Shown: one piece after another, positions 18,193 through 26,162 of the stretch
How positions within the stretch are numbered: position 1 is the first letter of the stretch
Layout of the letters: each line of letters begins with the position of its first letter
Assembly: GCA_963786155.1 (NCBI GenBank)
Contig: CAWAXW010000006.1
Span: 62,001-126,000, forward strand
Source: CAWAXW01 sp963786155
GTDB taxonomy: Bacteria > Actinomycetota > CADDZG01 > WHSQ01
Reading direction: 5' to 3'
DNA length: 64,000 bases
The notes under the pieces: generated by a model
Seen by the model: only the letters and a program-made list of their open reading frames with translations
Databases searched by the model: none
Told to the model about the DNA's origin: nothing
Translations under genes and position numbers: made by a program

Positions 18193-19368
18193 CTAGTCGG
18201 CCAACCAAGCGAGTAGTGGTTCCGTCGCTTTGGTTGTCGAGAACTCCTCCTGCGCGTGCGCTCGTCCGGCTTGTCCCATTTGAGCGCGCAGTCCGGGATC
18301 ATCGAACAGTCTCGCAAGTCGATCCGCGATCGCTTCGGGGGTGGGGTCACCGAGTACGTATCCGGTGACTCCGTCGACGACTGCTTCCGGAGTGCCACCC
18401 GATCTTCCGGTGATGCAGGGCCTTCCGGCCGCGGCCGCCTCCACCAGGACGACGCCGAGGCCCTCGATCTCGAGCCCGAACCAGCGATCCTTCACGGGCA
18501 GGCAGAACACGGTCGCGAGCGCGTAGCAAGCGGGGGCATCGGACTCCGCGACCCGCCCGGCGAAGACCGCCTGTACTCCGAGCTCTTCGGCCAGCCGTTT
18601 GAGCTTTCTCTCCTGTGGACCGGTGCCGGCGACGACGACGACGAGCTTGCGCGCGCGGCCCCCCATGAGGGCGGCCGCCCGGATCAAGCGGTCCACCCCC
18701 TTGCGGGGAACGAGACGGCCGAAGGCCAAAGCGACATCGGCATCGGCGGGGATCCCCAGGCGCGACCGAAGTGGGCCGGTGTCGACCCCGGGATCGAACC
18801 GTTGCGGATCGACATGGGCGCGCAGCACCTCCATGGCGGGGGTCGGCGCCCCGATGCGTTCGAAGAGCGTGCGAAGCGCCCCGGCGGTGTAGTTGCTAAC
18901 CGGAAGCAGCAGCTCGGCACCCGCCAGGGCCCGGCCGAACCTGCGCCTCAGCAACGGGATCGCAGCGGGGACGGTCATCTCGGCTCCGTGAACGATGGCG
19001 GCATAGCGAAGGCCTTGGCGTGCGAGCGCAGGCCCCATCAACGCCGCGGGCCAGGGCGTCCCGAACACGATGCGATCAGTTCCGAGCTCGGCCGCCGCGG
19101 TTGCGACGACGCGGGCGAGCCGGCGCGTCGGCACGAGCATGCGCCCGTCAACGGGGATCGCGGAGTAGCCGAGATCCGTCGGAAGGCTTCGACCATCCCG
19201 GCGCGCGGGAGCCATCACGGCGAGCCGCGGGGCCACGCGCTCGCACAACTCCGCGAGGTAACTCTCGATCCCGCCGTGTCCCGGAAGGAACGACGGGCTC
19301 ACGAGCAATGCATCGACTTGCCTCTCGCCGGCTTGTTCAAGCTTTTCGGTCATCCTGCCGATGCTCAT
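18193..19368 (-). CDS. GT4-family glycosyltransferase (PimB/MgtA-like)
   Basis: GT-B fold retaining glycosyltransferase, 391 aa. N-terminal domain: LLVSPSFLPGHGGIESYLAEL. C-terminal nucleotide-sugar domain: ALAFGRLVPRKGVDRLI, VVVVAGTGPQERKL, and the EGLGVVLVEAAAAGRPCI signature with the GT4 glutamates (ExFGxxxxE type), followed by GRSGGTPEAVVDG. It resembles GDP-mannose-dependent phosphatidylinositol mannosyltransferases of actinobacteria. It is divergent from the HD-GYP gene, with starts 36 bases apart. Confidence 0.88.
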   Translation of the reverse strand: MSIGRMTEKLEQAGERQVDALLVSPSFLPGHGGIESYLAELCERVAPRLAVMAPARRDGRSLPTDLGYSAIPVDGRMLVPTRRLARVVATAAAELGTDRIVFGTPWPAALMGPALARQGLRYAAIVHGAEMTVPAAIPLLRRRFGRALAGAELLLPVSNYTAGALRTLFERIGAPTPAMEVLRAHVDPQRFDPGVDTGPLRSRLGIPADADVALAFGRLVPRKGVDRLIRAAALMGGRARKLVVVVAGTGPQERKLKRLAEELGVQAVFAGRVAESDAPACYALATVFCLPVKDRWFGLEIEGLGVVLVEAAAAGRPCITGRSGGTPEAVVDGVTGYVLGDPTPEAIADRLARLFDDPGLRAQMGQAGRAHAQEEFSTTKATEPLLAWLAD

Positions 19369-19404
19369 GGATAACTAGTCCGAACGGGCCATGGAGCGGT
19401 GGTT

Positions 19405-20052
19405 ATGAAGCTGACCGAAGGTCGAGAAGAGATGAGCCTGACGAAGAAGCTGCTACTGGACTCCGCACCCAGCACGCCGGCCGACGGCCTGCAGAGCGCG
19501 GTACTGGCGCTCGCGGCGACGGCGGACGTGAGAGGCCATACGCGACGGGTCTCCGGCGTCGCCACGATGCTGGCCAGGCTCATGGGTTTGACGCCGGCCG
19601 ATGTCGAGACCGTGCGGCTCGCTGCGCTACTCCATGACGTCGGAAAGATAGCCATACCCGATCGCATCCTCGCGCGTCCCGATGCCATGTCTCCCGACGA
19701 ACGTCATCTGCTCCAGCTCCACCCGATCTTCGGCGCGAGCATCCTGACGAGGGTCCCGGGTTTGGACAAGGTCGTTTCCGTCGTGCTCCACCATCACGAG
19801 CGGTGGGACGGCGGAGGTTTCCCCAAAGGTCTCGCCGGCGTGGACATCCCGCTCGAGTCCCGGATCGTGACCGTTGCGAATGCCTTCGACGCGCTGACCC
19901 GCTTCCGAGGTCATGACCGGGACGCAGAGTCGGCATTGAAGGAGATGCGAAAGGGCTCCGGCCGGGAGTTCGACCCGCTGGCCGTGGACGCATTACTCGA
20001 GGCCTACAAGCTCGGCCTGCTAGACGACACTCTTGGAGCTACGACCTCGTAG
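19405..20052 (+). CDS. HD-GYP domain protein
   Basis: 215 aa, essentially a free-standing HD-GYP phosphohydrolase domain of the type that breaks down cyclic di-GMP. Seen: GHTRRVSGVATMLARLMG, the metal HD in AALLHDVGKIAIPDRIL, the paired histidines in VLHHHERWDGGGFPKGLAG (the GYP loop reads GGGFP), and RIVTVANAFDALT. The helix after that is shortened. ATG at 19405 is chosen; GTG 19399 or ATG 19432 are also possible. Whether it still cleaves c-di-GMP cannot be told. Confidence 0.85.
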   Translation: MKLTEGREEMSLTKKLLLDSAPSTPADGLQSAVLALAATADVRGHTRRVSGVATMLARLMGLTPADVETVRLAALLHDVGKIAIPDRILARPDAMSPDERHLLQLHPIFGASILTRVPGLDKVVSVVLHHHERWDGGGFPKGLAGVDIPLESRIVTVANAFDALTRFRGHDRDAESALKEMRKGSGREFDPLAVDALLEAYKLGLLDDTLGATTS

Positions 20053-20058
20053 ACGCGA

Positions 20059-20086
20059 GCAGCCCCCGGGGAAACCCGGGGGCTGC
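20059..20086. terminator. Bidirectional hairpin terminator
   Basis: Perfect 12-bp arms GCAGCCCCCGGG and CCCGGGGGCTGC around a GAAA loop, between the stops of two convergent genes (20052 plus, 20110 minus). No T-run, as expected for a high-GC genome. Confidence 0.85.
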
Positions 20087-20109
20087 CGTCTACAGAAGAG
20101 TCTCTATGC

Positions 20110-21330
20110 TTACTTAGGAACGTCGATCTTGTAGGCGATGAAGCCCATGTTGATGTCGTTGGTGAACATGTAAGGGCTGTTCTCGTGGAGCTTGGCGGAC
20201 CAGGTGTTGCCGCCGCTCGGAATGAACCAAGCTTCACGCTTCACGTTGCCGGCGCTCTGGTTACCGATCGCTACTCCGGTGAGGTCCCCGATGTTGATGT
20301 AGTGAACGCCCGAGGTGTACCAGGCGATCGCCAGGTGCGTTGCATCGTCGGAGATCTCGAACACATGGCTGGTGCAACCGCCGGGGCTCGTGCCCTGGCC
20401 GAAGATCAGCGTGTGCGGCTCGAATACGCCGGTGAGCACGGGCACGGGCTGGGTCTCGGTCGGCCACTCGAGCCGGTAGAAGTACAGCGCGCCGCCCGGG
20501 CATGGGTAGGGAAGGCCGCCGCCGCCCTCGTCGCCGACGACGATGCCCTCGTCACCCGGCAGGAACTTGGCGTCGTGCGTGATCGAGCAACCAGGGCACT
20601 GGCCGGTCCACAGCAGCGTCGGGTTCTCCGGGTCGCTGGTGTCGAAGATGTCCCAGTGGCTGATCGCCGCGGTCACCGCAAGCGAGCCGGTCTCGTTGAA
20701 CGCGATGTCGTGCGGCGCGTGCGGCAGGCTGTTGACGGTGCTGACAAGCTTCGGCTTGCTCGGATCCTTGATCGAGAAGATCTGGATGTTGGGACTGCCG
20801 GCCAGCTCGGAGTTGGAGTTGTACACGTACGGCTTGGTCGGGTGCGCGGTCACGTTGTGCGAGGCGGCGTCGGTCGCACCGAAGCCGATCGGCTTGGGCT
20901 TCTTCAGGTTGGTGACGTCGTAGACCAGGAAGCCCTGCTGCCCGATCCCGAGGCAGCCGTCGGGTCCGACGGGGCCATTGGACGCGATGATCACGTTCTT
21001 CTTGTCGTGGCTGACCTGGACGTCGCCCTGGTTCAGCGAACACGGCGCGTAGCCGATCTCCTTGGACTTCTCGGGATTGGTCACGTCGATGACGTGAAGT
21101 CCGCCCCCCTCGGTGGCCGGAGCGGTCGAGCTGGCGAACGCGATGTCCTTCTTGCCGTAGCTCACGATCTCCATGTCGGTGCCGCCGGTCCACTCGATGT
21201 GGGAGACGGGCGTCATGTTCTCGCCCTCGCCCTCGACCTTGTTCTTGGCCGCAGTGGCAGGTGCGGCGAAGGCCGCTGCTACCAAGCCCATAGCGATCGC
21301 CGTGGCGATCGACTTCCTGAAGCTCCGCAT
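20110..21330 (-). CDS. Secreted LVIVD-repeat beta-propeller protein
   Basis: 406-aa exported protein with signal peptide (SIATAIAMGLVAAAFAAPATA) followed by propeller-type repeats of the LVIVD kind, each ending in a phrase like GGLHVIDVTNPEKSKEIG, GFLVYDVTNLKKPKPIG, IQIFSIKDPSKPKLVS, HWDIFDTSDPENPTLLW. ATG at 21330 is preceded by AGGAGG at the right distance; upstream frame is only leader. A similar protein is encoded at 42.2 kb. These are thought to be extracellular binding or scaffold proteins; the ligand is unknown. Confidence 0.85.
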   Translation of the reverse strand: MRSFRKSIATAIAMGLVAAAFAAPATAAKNKVEGEGENMTPVSHIEWTGGTDMEIVSYGKKDIAFASSTAPATEGGGLHVIDVTNPEKSKEIGYAPCSLNQGDVQVSHDKKNVIIASNGPVGPDGCLGIGQQGFLVYDVTNLKKPKPIGFGATDAASHNVTAHPTKPYVYNSNSELAGSPNIQIFSIKDPSKPKLVSTVNSLPHAPHDIAFNETGSLAVTAAISHWDIFDTSDPENPTLLWTGQCPGCSITHDAKFLPGDEGIVVGDEGGGGLPYPCPGGALYFYRLEWPTETQPVPVLTGVFEPHTLIFGQGTSPGGCTSHVFEISDDATHLAIAWYTSGVHYINIGDLTGVAIGNQSAGNVKREAWFIPSGGNTWSAKLHENSPYMFTNDINMGFIAYKIDVPK

Positions 21331-21420
21331 CTTCTTGCCTCCTGTGCTGTCGGCCCAAGGCCGTCTTTGGCTGGTTGTAGAAGTGATTCGACGGCCCGAG
21401 ACCCCCTCCTGCACGCGAAA

Positions 21421-21442
21421 GGGGCGGCCCGAAGGCCGCCCC
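21421..21442 (-). terminator. Hairpin terminator with CGAA loop
   Basis: Nine-bp arms GGGGCGGCC/GGCCGCCCC with loop CGAA, just past the stop of the minus-strand gene ending at 21464; a TTTCG stretch follows on the minus strand. The same hairpin recurs after another secreted-protein gene at 35142-35165. Confidence 0.8.
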
Positions 21443-21463
21443 AGACGCCTTGACTGAGTGGAA

Positions 21464-22169
21464 TTACTTCTTGGGCACCACGAACGTGCCGGTGGTGATG
21501 AGGGTGTCCATCGGGAAGTTGCCGCTCGTAAGGAATGCCGAAGGTGAAGCGGAGATGGTCCCGCCGAAGGTGCCGGCTGCGCCGACGATCTTGGCTCCCG
21601 GCTTCGCCCCGATCGAATCGGCCGGGACCGGAACGGTGATCGTGCCGTCGGCGGCGTTGAAGACGGCCTGGACCTTCGCGAACTCTTCGCAGAGCGTCAG
21701 CGCGACGGGCGTCGTGTTGTCGACGGTGCAGTTGCCTCGCACGAGGAAGGGCTGCATGCCCGGGTCACGAGGTGGCGGGCACTGGCCCGATGTGGGGTCG
21801 CAAGCGCCCCGGCTGTAGTTCGTGAACTTTCCGTCGATCTCGATGGTGTCCCCGCCGTTCACGGTGAAGTCCCATGTGTAGCGAGCGGCCTCTGGCGTCC
21901 CGCCTGACGGCGGCAGACGCGGCCACCTTGATGACGAAGTTGATCGTCTTGGCGTCGGCCATTGCGATGCTCGCCTCGACGAGCTCCATGCCGAGGGCGT
22001 TGCCGATCGGAGCGACTCCGGGATCGGTGTTGGAGCCCCAGTCGTCGGCGGGGTCGGTCCCGACCACTACGGGTCCGGACTTCTTGGCCTTCGCCGAAGC
22101 TGCGCTCGGAAGTAACAGGGCCGCGGCCAACAGGCCTGCGAGTCCCACTGCGATGTACTTCTTGTTCAT
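21464..22169 (-). CDS. Secreted protein of unknown function (one frame break)
   Basis: About 234 aa after repair of a one-base loss near 21,905-21,915, where the two reading frames join as VAAS-LPPSGGTPEAARYTWDF. Signal peptide YIAVGLAGLLAAALLLPSAASA, then DPADDWGSNTDPGVAPIGNA and a beta-rich C-terminal part with one possible disulfide pair (RGACDPTSGQC). ATG at 22169. No family recognised; it lies between the propeller gene and a secreted peptidase gene, both also exported. Confidence 0.7.
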
Positions 22170-22324
22170 TGGTATAGCCCCCTGTGTCTCGGAGTAGGTC
22201 CTCCTCTGGGATTCGCCCACTCGAGGTCCGTTCCTGCCGATCCTGCAGAGCAGGACTAAAGGGCCCTACGGAGAAAAGGGACGGTCTAGGACTTATCGAG
22301 TCTCGAAACGGGGGTTTACCGAAA

Positions 22325-23339
22325 ATGTTCACCAAGAAGAGGCTCGCCGCGCTCGTCGTCGTTGCGGCGATGGCGCTACCAGTCGCTCAAGCCCCCGTGT
22401 CGCAGGCCGGCTCGCGCCCGCCGAAGCTCATCAACCTCGACCGCGTTCCGAAGCCGAGCGTGACGGGGGCCGAGATCGATCACCGGGCTCGAGGAGTTCG
22501 TCACCGCTTTCCCCATGCGCCAGAACGGGCTTCCGAACAACCAGGGGGCTGCAGAATTCCTTGCCGAGGAGGCCAAGGGTTACGGGTTCAAGGTCAAGAT
22601 TCACGAATTCGAGGCCGGCACTCCCGCTCGCAACGTCCGCGTGGTCGAAGCCGTCAAGAGGGGCACGACGAAGCCGGACGAGTGGATCGCCTTTATCTCG
22701 CATTACGACATCGTTCCGCAGACTGTTCAGGCGGCCTACGACGACGGCAGCGGCGTGAACATGATGCGCTTCTTTGCGAAAGCGTTCAGCAAGGTGAAGA
22801 CCAAGCACTCGATCGCCATGCTCTGGTTCGACGGCGAGGAGAACGGCCTAATTGCCTCAGACGTCTACGCGGAGATGCTGAAGAAGAAGGGGCAGAAACT
22901 AGCTGCTGCATTCGGCTTCGACATGGTGGGCATCGGCTACCCGGCCCCCTATTGCATCTGCATCTATCACGGTCCGAATCTGCCGAGCGATCCCGAAACT
23001 GCGCTTCCGATCATCGAGCACGTTAACTTCGACTATCTCGGGTTCCCACAGGGCGACGGCGGAGCCGGTGCAGCAACGAAGACCGGCGGCGAGCCTCACG
23101 TCTGCTCGTGCGGATCGAACATCCGCAACTCGGATGAGAGCAACTTCGCCGAGCGCGGTTACTTCACGATGCGTTGGACCGGCATGAAGACTGCCCTCGA
23201 CTATCCGGGTTACCACCAGCCGTGGGACACGGTTCCGTTCATGGAGGCAGTGGCAAGGGGCCGCGAGAACCTCGAGCAGGGAACCATGAACACGTTCCTA
23301 TCGGCTTGGTACACAGCCTTCGTCGTCGACGCGTTCTAG
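22325..23339 (+). CDS. Secreted M28-family zinc metallopeptidase (one frame break)
   Basis: About 337 aa. Signal peptide (LAALVVVAAMALPVAQAP), then an M28 aminopeptidase fold with all expected zinc ligands: His in ISHYDIV, Asp in AYDDGSGVN, catalytic and metal Glu in WFDGEENGL, Asp in FGFDMVG, and His in GYHQPWDTV. The frame breaks near 22,478, where one extra G turns ATC-ATC into ATC-G-ATC; removing it gives EIITGLEEFVTAF. ATG 22325. It probably cleaves extracellular peptides. Its stop overlaps the convergent gene's stop by four bases. Confidence 0.85.
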
Positions 23340-23644
23340 AGGCCCGGCCAGTCCTTCTTCGTTTCCTCGACGGTCGGCCACTCGGAGCCCTCTTCGTCGT
23401 CGCCCGATAGGACCTCGGCGAGATCCTTCTTGCCGGAGATATCGCTCGTGACGTCGAGCAGCTCCTCCAGCGACTTGCGCTCCTTACCTTCGACACGGAG
23501 CCGTAACTTCGCCAGCACATCTGCATGGTCGTCGCTCAGTCCATCCACGCGGTCGATCTCGGCGAGTACTTGGGCGGCCGTCTCGAAAAGTTTCTTGTCG
23601 GCGCGTGCCTGGGCCCGCAGCCTTCGGAGCTCGTCCTCGGTCAT
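23336..23644 (-). CDS. Hypothetical protein, charged helical
   Basis: 102 aa, predicted almost wholly helical and acidic (ELRRLRAQARADKKLF, GKERKSLEELLDV), with an acidic C-terminus (SGDDEEGSEWPTVEETKKDW). No membrane segment, no recognised domain. It sits immediately downstream of the PAC2 gene on the same strand (22 bases after its repaired stop), so probably the same transcript. Confidence 0.6.
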   Translation of the reverse strand: MTEDELRRLRAQARADKKLFETAAQVLAEIDRVDGLSDDHADVLAKLRLRVEGKERKSLEELLDVTSDISGKKDLAEVLSGDDEEGSEWPTVEETKKDWPGL

Positions 23645-23665
23645 CGCCCCGTTATAGCGCAGAGC

Positions 23666-24546
23666 TCAAGAGTCGGGGTAGCCCCGCTCTCGCAAGAAGC
23701 TCTCGAGCTCGGCCGCCAGGGAGTCGCCGCTGGGAAGGTTCTGGGGGTCGAGCTCCTCGCGCGCGTTCGCTCGTCGGAGCGCTCCTCCAGGAGTTGGATG
23801 TATGCCTGCACGTCTTCATCGGACGAGACGAGTTCGGCAACCCGCTCCTCGTAGACGACTGTCGCGCTCTCGAGTTGCTCGACGTCCGCATCGATGCCGA
23901 TCAGCTCGCTGGTCTTCTGCAGGAGCGCCAGTGCTGCCTTGGGGTTGGGCGTGATCGAGAGGTAGTGGGGGACCGCGGCCCACAGGCTTGCCGATGCGAT
24001 CCCCGCGCGTGCACAGGAATCGTGCAGCACTCCTACGATCCCAGTGGGTCCTTCATAGCGAGAGCGATGCAGCCCGAGGCGCTCGATCACGTCTTGTTCC
24101 ACTGCAGTCCCGGTGATGGGCACCGGCCGGGAGTGCGGGACGTCGGCGAGCAGGGCCCCCATAGTCACGACCATCTTCACGTCGTTAGCCTGAGCCACGT
24201 CCACGATCAGCTGCGTGAACGTGCGCCAGCGCGTGTTGGGCTCGGTCCCGACCAACAAGAGGACATCGCGCTCCGCACCTTCGAGCCGGGCTCCGAAGAA
24301 CTCGTTGGTCGGCCAGGAGATCTGGCGCGTCATCCCGTCTATCAGTTGCACGTGGGGGCGTACCGCTTGGAAGTCGTAGAACTCTTCCGGGTCGATCGAG
24401 GCGAGCTTGCGAGCGGACCAGATCCGGCCGAGATGCGTCGCAGCAGAGGTCGCGGCGTCTCCGGCATCGTTCCATCCGGCAAAGGCGGCGATCATCACGG
24501 GGTCGCGCAACTCCATGTGTTCGTGCGTAACGAGCATGTCGGTCAT
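23666..24546 (-). CDS. PAC2-family protein (proteasome assembly chaperone-like; one frame break)
   Basis: About 293 aa. The PAC2 fold is recognisable from MIAAFAGWNDAGDAAT near the N-terminus, through VLLLVGTEPNTRWRTF, MVVTMGALLADVPHSRPVPI, to PTGIVGVLHDSCARAGI. These occur throughout actinobacteria; their role is unresolved, although the fold is that of archaeal/eukaryotic proteasome assembly chaperones. Near 23,760 a short CG repeat holds an indel. Shifting the frame gives the typical ending LPSGDSLAAELESFLRERG with a stop at 23666. ATG at 24546 is chosen (MTDMLVTHEHMEL). Confidence 0.82.
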
Positions 24547-24583
24547 CGAGACCAATCTATGGCAGTGGGGCCGCGGAGGCGGC

Positions 24584-25240
24584 TCAGACGAAGGCGTTGC
24601 GCTGCTGGATGTGTCGTTGCAGCTTGCGCTTGATGCGTTGGAGCGCATTGTCGATCGACTTGACGTGGTTGCCCAACGCTCCGGCGATCTCTTCGTAGGA
24701 CTTGCCGTCCATGTAGAGCCGAAGGACGTCGCCTTCCAGCTCGGTGAGGTTCTGCTTCATCGAGTCGCGGATCGCCTCGATCTCCTCGGCCGAGATCACG
24801 AGGTCGACCGGATCGGCCGAGACGCCACTCGGCGCCACCAGGTTGTCCCCGACCGTGCTGCTTCCCTCGTCGCCGCCGTAAGCGGGTGCGTCGAGCGACA
24901 CAGAGGAGTTCAGAGGTTGGTGCTTGTGCCGGTTTGCCGTCTTGATCGCAGTCAGGATCTGCCGCGAGATGCATAGCTCGGCGAAGGCACGGAACGGGGT
25001 CTCGGACTCGAGGTCGAAATCCCTGATCGCCTTGTACAGGCCGATCATGCCTTCCTGAACGACGTCTTCCTTCTCCGAGCCGGCGAGGAAGTAGGAGCGG
25101 GCCTTCGAGCGAGCGAAGTTGCGGTAGCGCTCGAGCAGCTTGTCGAGGGAGCGGTCGTCGCCGCCGCGTGCCTGCTCGACCAGGTCGCGGTCTTCTAATT
25201 CCTGAGCCCCAGGTGCGCCCGCCCACGTTGCAGTGGTCAT
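24584..25240 (-). CDS. SigH (Spo0H)-type RNA polymerase sigma factor
   Basis: 218-aa sigma-70 family factor. Region 2 is seen in DEDVVQEGMIGLYKAIRDFD-like sequence (here KEDVVQEGMIGLYKAIRDFD) and FRAFAELCISRQILTAIKT. Region 4 is seen in LTELEGDVLRLYMDGKSYEE and then IAGALGNHVKSIDNALQRIK. Spacing and sequence match the SigH/Spo0H class known from Firmicutes and some early-branching actinobacteria. ATG at 25240. A hairpin with TTGTCC/GGACAA arms lies 85-106 bases upstream. Target regulon unknown. Confidence 0.88.
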   Translation of the reverse strand: MTTATWAGAPGAQELEDRDLVEQARGGDDRSLDKLLERYRNFARSKARSYFLAGSEKEDVVQEGMIGLYKAIRDFDLESETPFRAFAELCISRQILTAIKTANRHKHQPLNSSVSLDAPAYGGDEGSSTVGDNLVAPSGVSADPVDLVISAEEIEAIRDSMKQNLTELEGDVLRLYMDGKSYEEIAGALGNHVKSIDNALQRIKRKLQRHIQQRNAFV

Positions 25241-25324
25241 AGACCTGTCGATCCCCCTGAATGTCGGTCCCCATCACGTGTTTCGATGGGGCCTCGGCCG
25301 TCGGATCCCTCACGAGAAGGCTAT

Positions 25325-25346
25325 TTGTCCGGTTTTGCCGGGACAA
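25325..25346. promoter_or_regulatory. Inverted repeat upstream of the sigma factor gene
   Basis: TTGTCCGG and CCGGGACAA (one bulged G) face each other across TTTTG, between the sigma gene and tRNA-Sec. It may be an operator or a leader hairpin of the sigma gene. No known factor recognised. Confidence 0.35.
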
Positions 25347-25455
25347 TGGCCCTTTCGGAGGGTTCCTAGTGGCCCTCTTGAACTAGTACGGGAAGCACCA
25401 TCCCCGGTAATGGTTACAACGTGAGCGAGGGCCAGAAGGTTCCCAGGGCCCCCGG

Positions 25456-25546
25456 GGAGGCGAAAGGGGACTGGTGTCCCTCCCGGTCTTCAAAACCGGT
25501 GAGGCGGGGAAACCCGCCTGGCGGGTTCGATTCCCGTCCGCCTCCG
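25456..25546 (+). tRNA. selC: Selenocysteine tRNA, anticodon TCA
   Basis: 91-nt tRNA with the hallmarks of tRNA-Sec. Anticodon stem CCGGT/ACCGG closes a seven-base loop CTTCAAA with anticodon TCA. The D stem is six bp (GGGGAC/GTCCCT) with a four-base TGGT loop. There is a long variable arm (GGCGGG-GAAA-CCCGCC) and a T arm (GCGGG-TTCGATT-CCCGT). The acceptor arm is eight positions (GGAGGCGA against CCGCCTCC), seven paired with an A-C mismatch at the last pair. The discriminator is G (25546); CCA is not encoded (CTA follows). It implies UGA decoding as selenocysteine, but no selA, selB or selD lies in this window. Confidence 0.9.
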
Positions 25547-25553
25547 CTAACGA

Positions 25554-25569
25554 TGTATATTGATATACA
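25554..25569. promoter_or_regulatory. Perfect 16-bp palindrome before the antitoxin gene (putative operator)
   Basis: TGTATAT-TG-ATATACA, perfect over 7+7 bases, ending two bases before the antitoxin ATG and starting eight bases after tRNA-Sec. AT-rich against a GC-rich background. Position is right for autorepression by a ribbon-helix-helix antitoxin. Confidence 0.6.
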
Positions 25570-25571
25570 CC

Positions 25572-25801
25572 ATGAAGCGTACCCAGATTTACCTCGAAGA
25601 TGGTCAGGATCTCCGAGATAGAAGGCGCGCGCGCGAGCCGAGGGAACGACCAAGTCGGCGGTGATCCGTCAAGCGATCGATGCCTACCTCCGTCGGGGTT
25701 CTCGCAGGGCCGAGCTCGCTGCAGCGCTCGAACGGACGGCGGGTTCGATGCCGGGCATTGAGGTCCCCAGCCGCGATGAATGGGATCGAGGGTATGGCTA
25801 G
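25572..25801 (+). CDS. VapB-type ribbon-helix-helix antitoxin (one frame break)
   Basis: About 76 aa after repair. The N-terminus MKRTQIYLEDGQ is the beta strand of a CopG/Arc-type ribbon-helix-helix protein; after a break in a GC-alternating run at about 25,625-25,640 the frame continues GTTKSAVIRQAIDAYLRRGS (the helices), ending EVPSRDEWDRGYG. That acidic/aromatic tail is typical of VapB tails that block the PIN toxin. The stop at 25799-25801 overlaps the toxin start (ATGGCTAG), so the two are coupled. The palindrome at 25554 probably is its operator. Confidence 0.78.
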
Positions 25802-26147
25802 CGTCCTCTTCGATACGGACGTACTGGTGGACCATCTTCAGGACGCTTCCAAGATCCTGCCCATCCAGCTGGATGCCGCCTATTCGACGGTGTCTCGGGC
25901 CGAGCTATACAGCAGCCCTCTTGTGGAGGAGATCGTCGTAGATGATCTTCTGGACAACTTTGAAGAAATTGCAGTCGATAGACGGATAGCCGAGGAGGCC
26001 GGTCGGATACGTCGAGGAACTCGGATCAAGTTGCCCGATGCTTTGATCGCGGCGACAGCCATCACGACAGGCCGAAGCCTTGCAACCAGAAACGTACGAG
26101 ATTTCCGAAAGGTGAGAGGTCTCCGTCTTGCCTCGAGTAATGAATGA
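25794..26147 (+). CDS. vapC: VapC-type PIN-domain toxin ribonuclease
   Basis: 117-aa PIN domain. Acidic active-site residues are seen in LFDTDVLVDHL (first Asp), SRAELYSS (Glu), LPDALIAATA (Asp) and TRNVRDFRKV (Asp). It cleaves RNA, commonly tRNA or rRNA, when its antitoxin is degraded. ATG 25794 overlaps the antitoxin stop. It is unbroken. The module lies immediately downstream of tRNA-Sec, a typical place for mobile-gene insertion, but no integrase or direct repeat was seen. Confidence 0.88.
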   Translation: MASVLFDTDVLVDHLQDASKILPIQLDAAYSTVSRAELYSSPLVEEIVVDDLLDNFEEIAVDRRIAEEAGRIRRGTRIKLPDALIAATAITTGRSLATRNVRDFRKVRGLRLASSNE

Positions 26148-26162
26148 CCCGAGGGTCGTTCA

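Noticed and set aside
25383..25835. A 150-aa minus-strand frame across tRNA-Sec and vapB
   Set aside because: It runs antisense over the tRNA and antitoxin, has no ribosome site and no recognisable sequence.
25456..26160. Integrated mobile island at tRNA-Sec
   Set aside because: No integrase, no direct repeat of the tRNA end and no shift in composition was seen beyond the small toxin-antitoxin pair.
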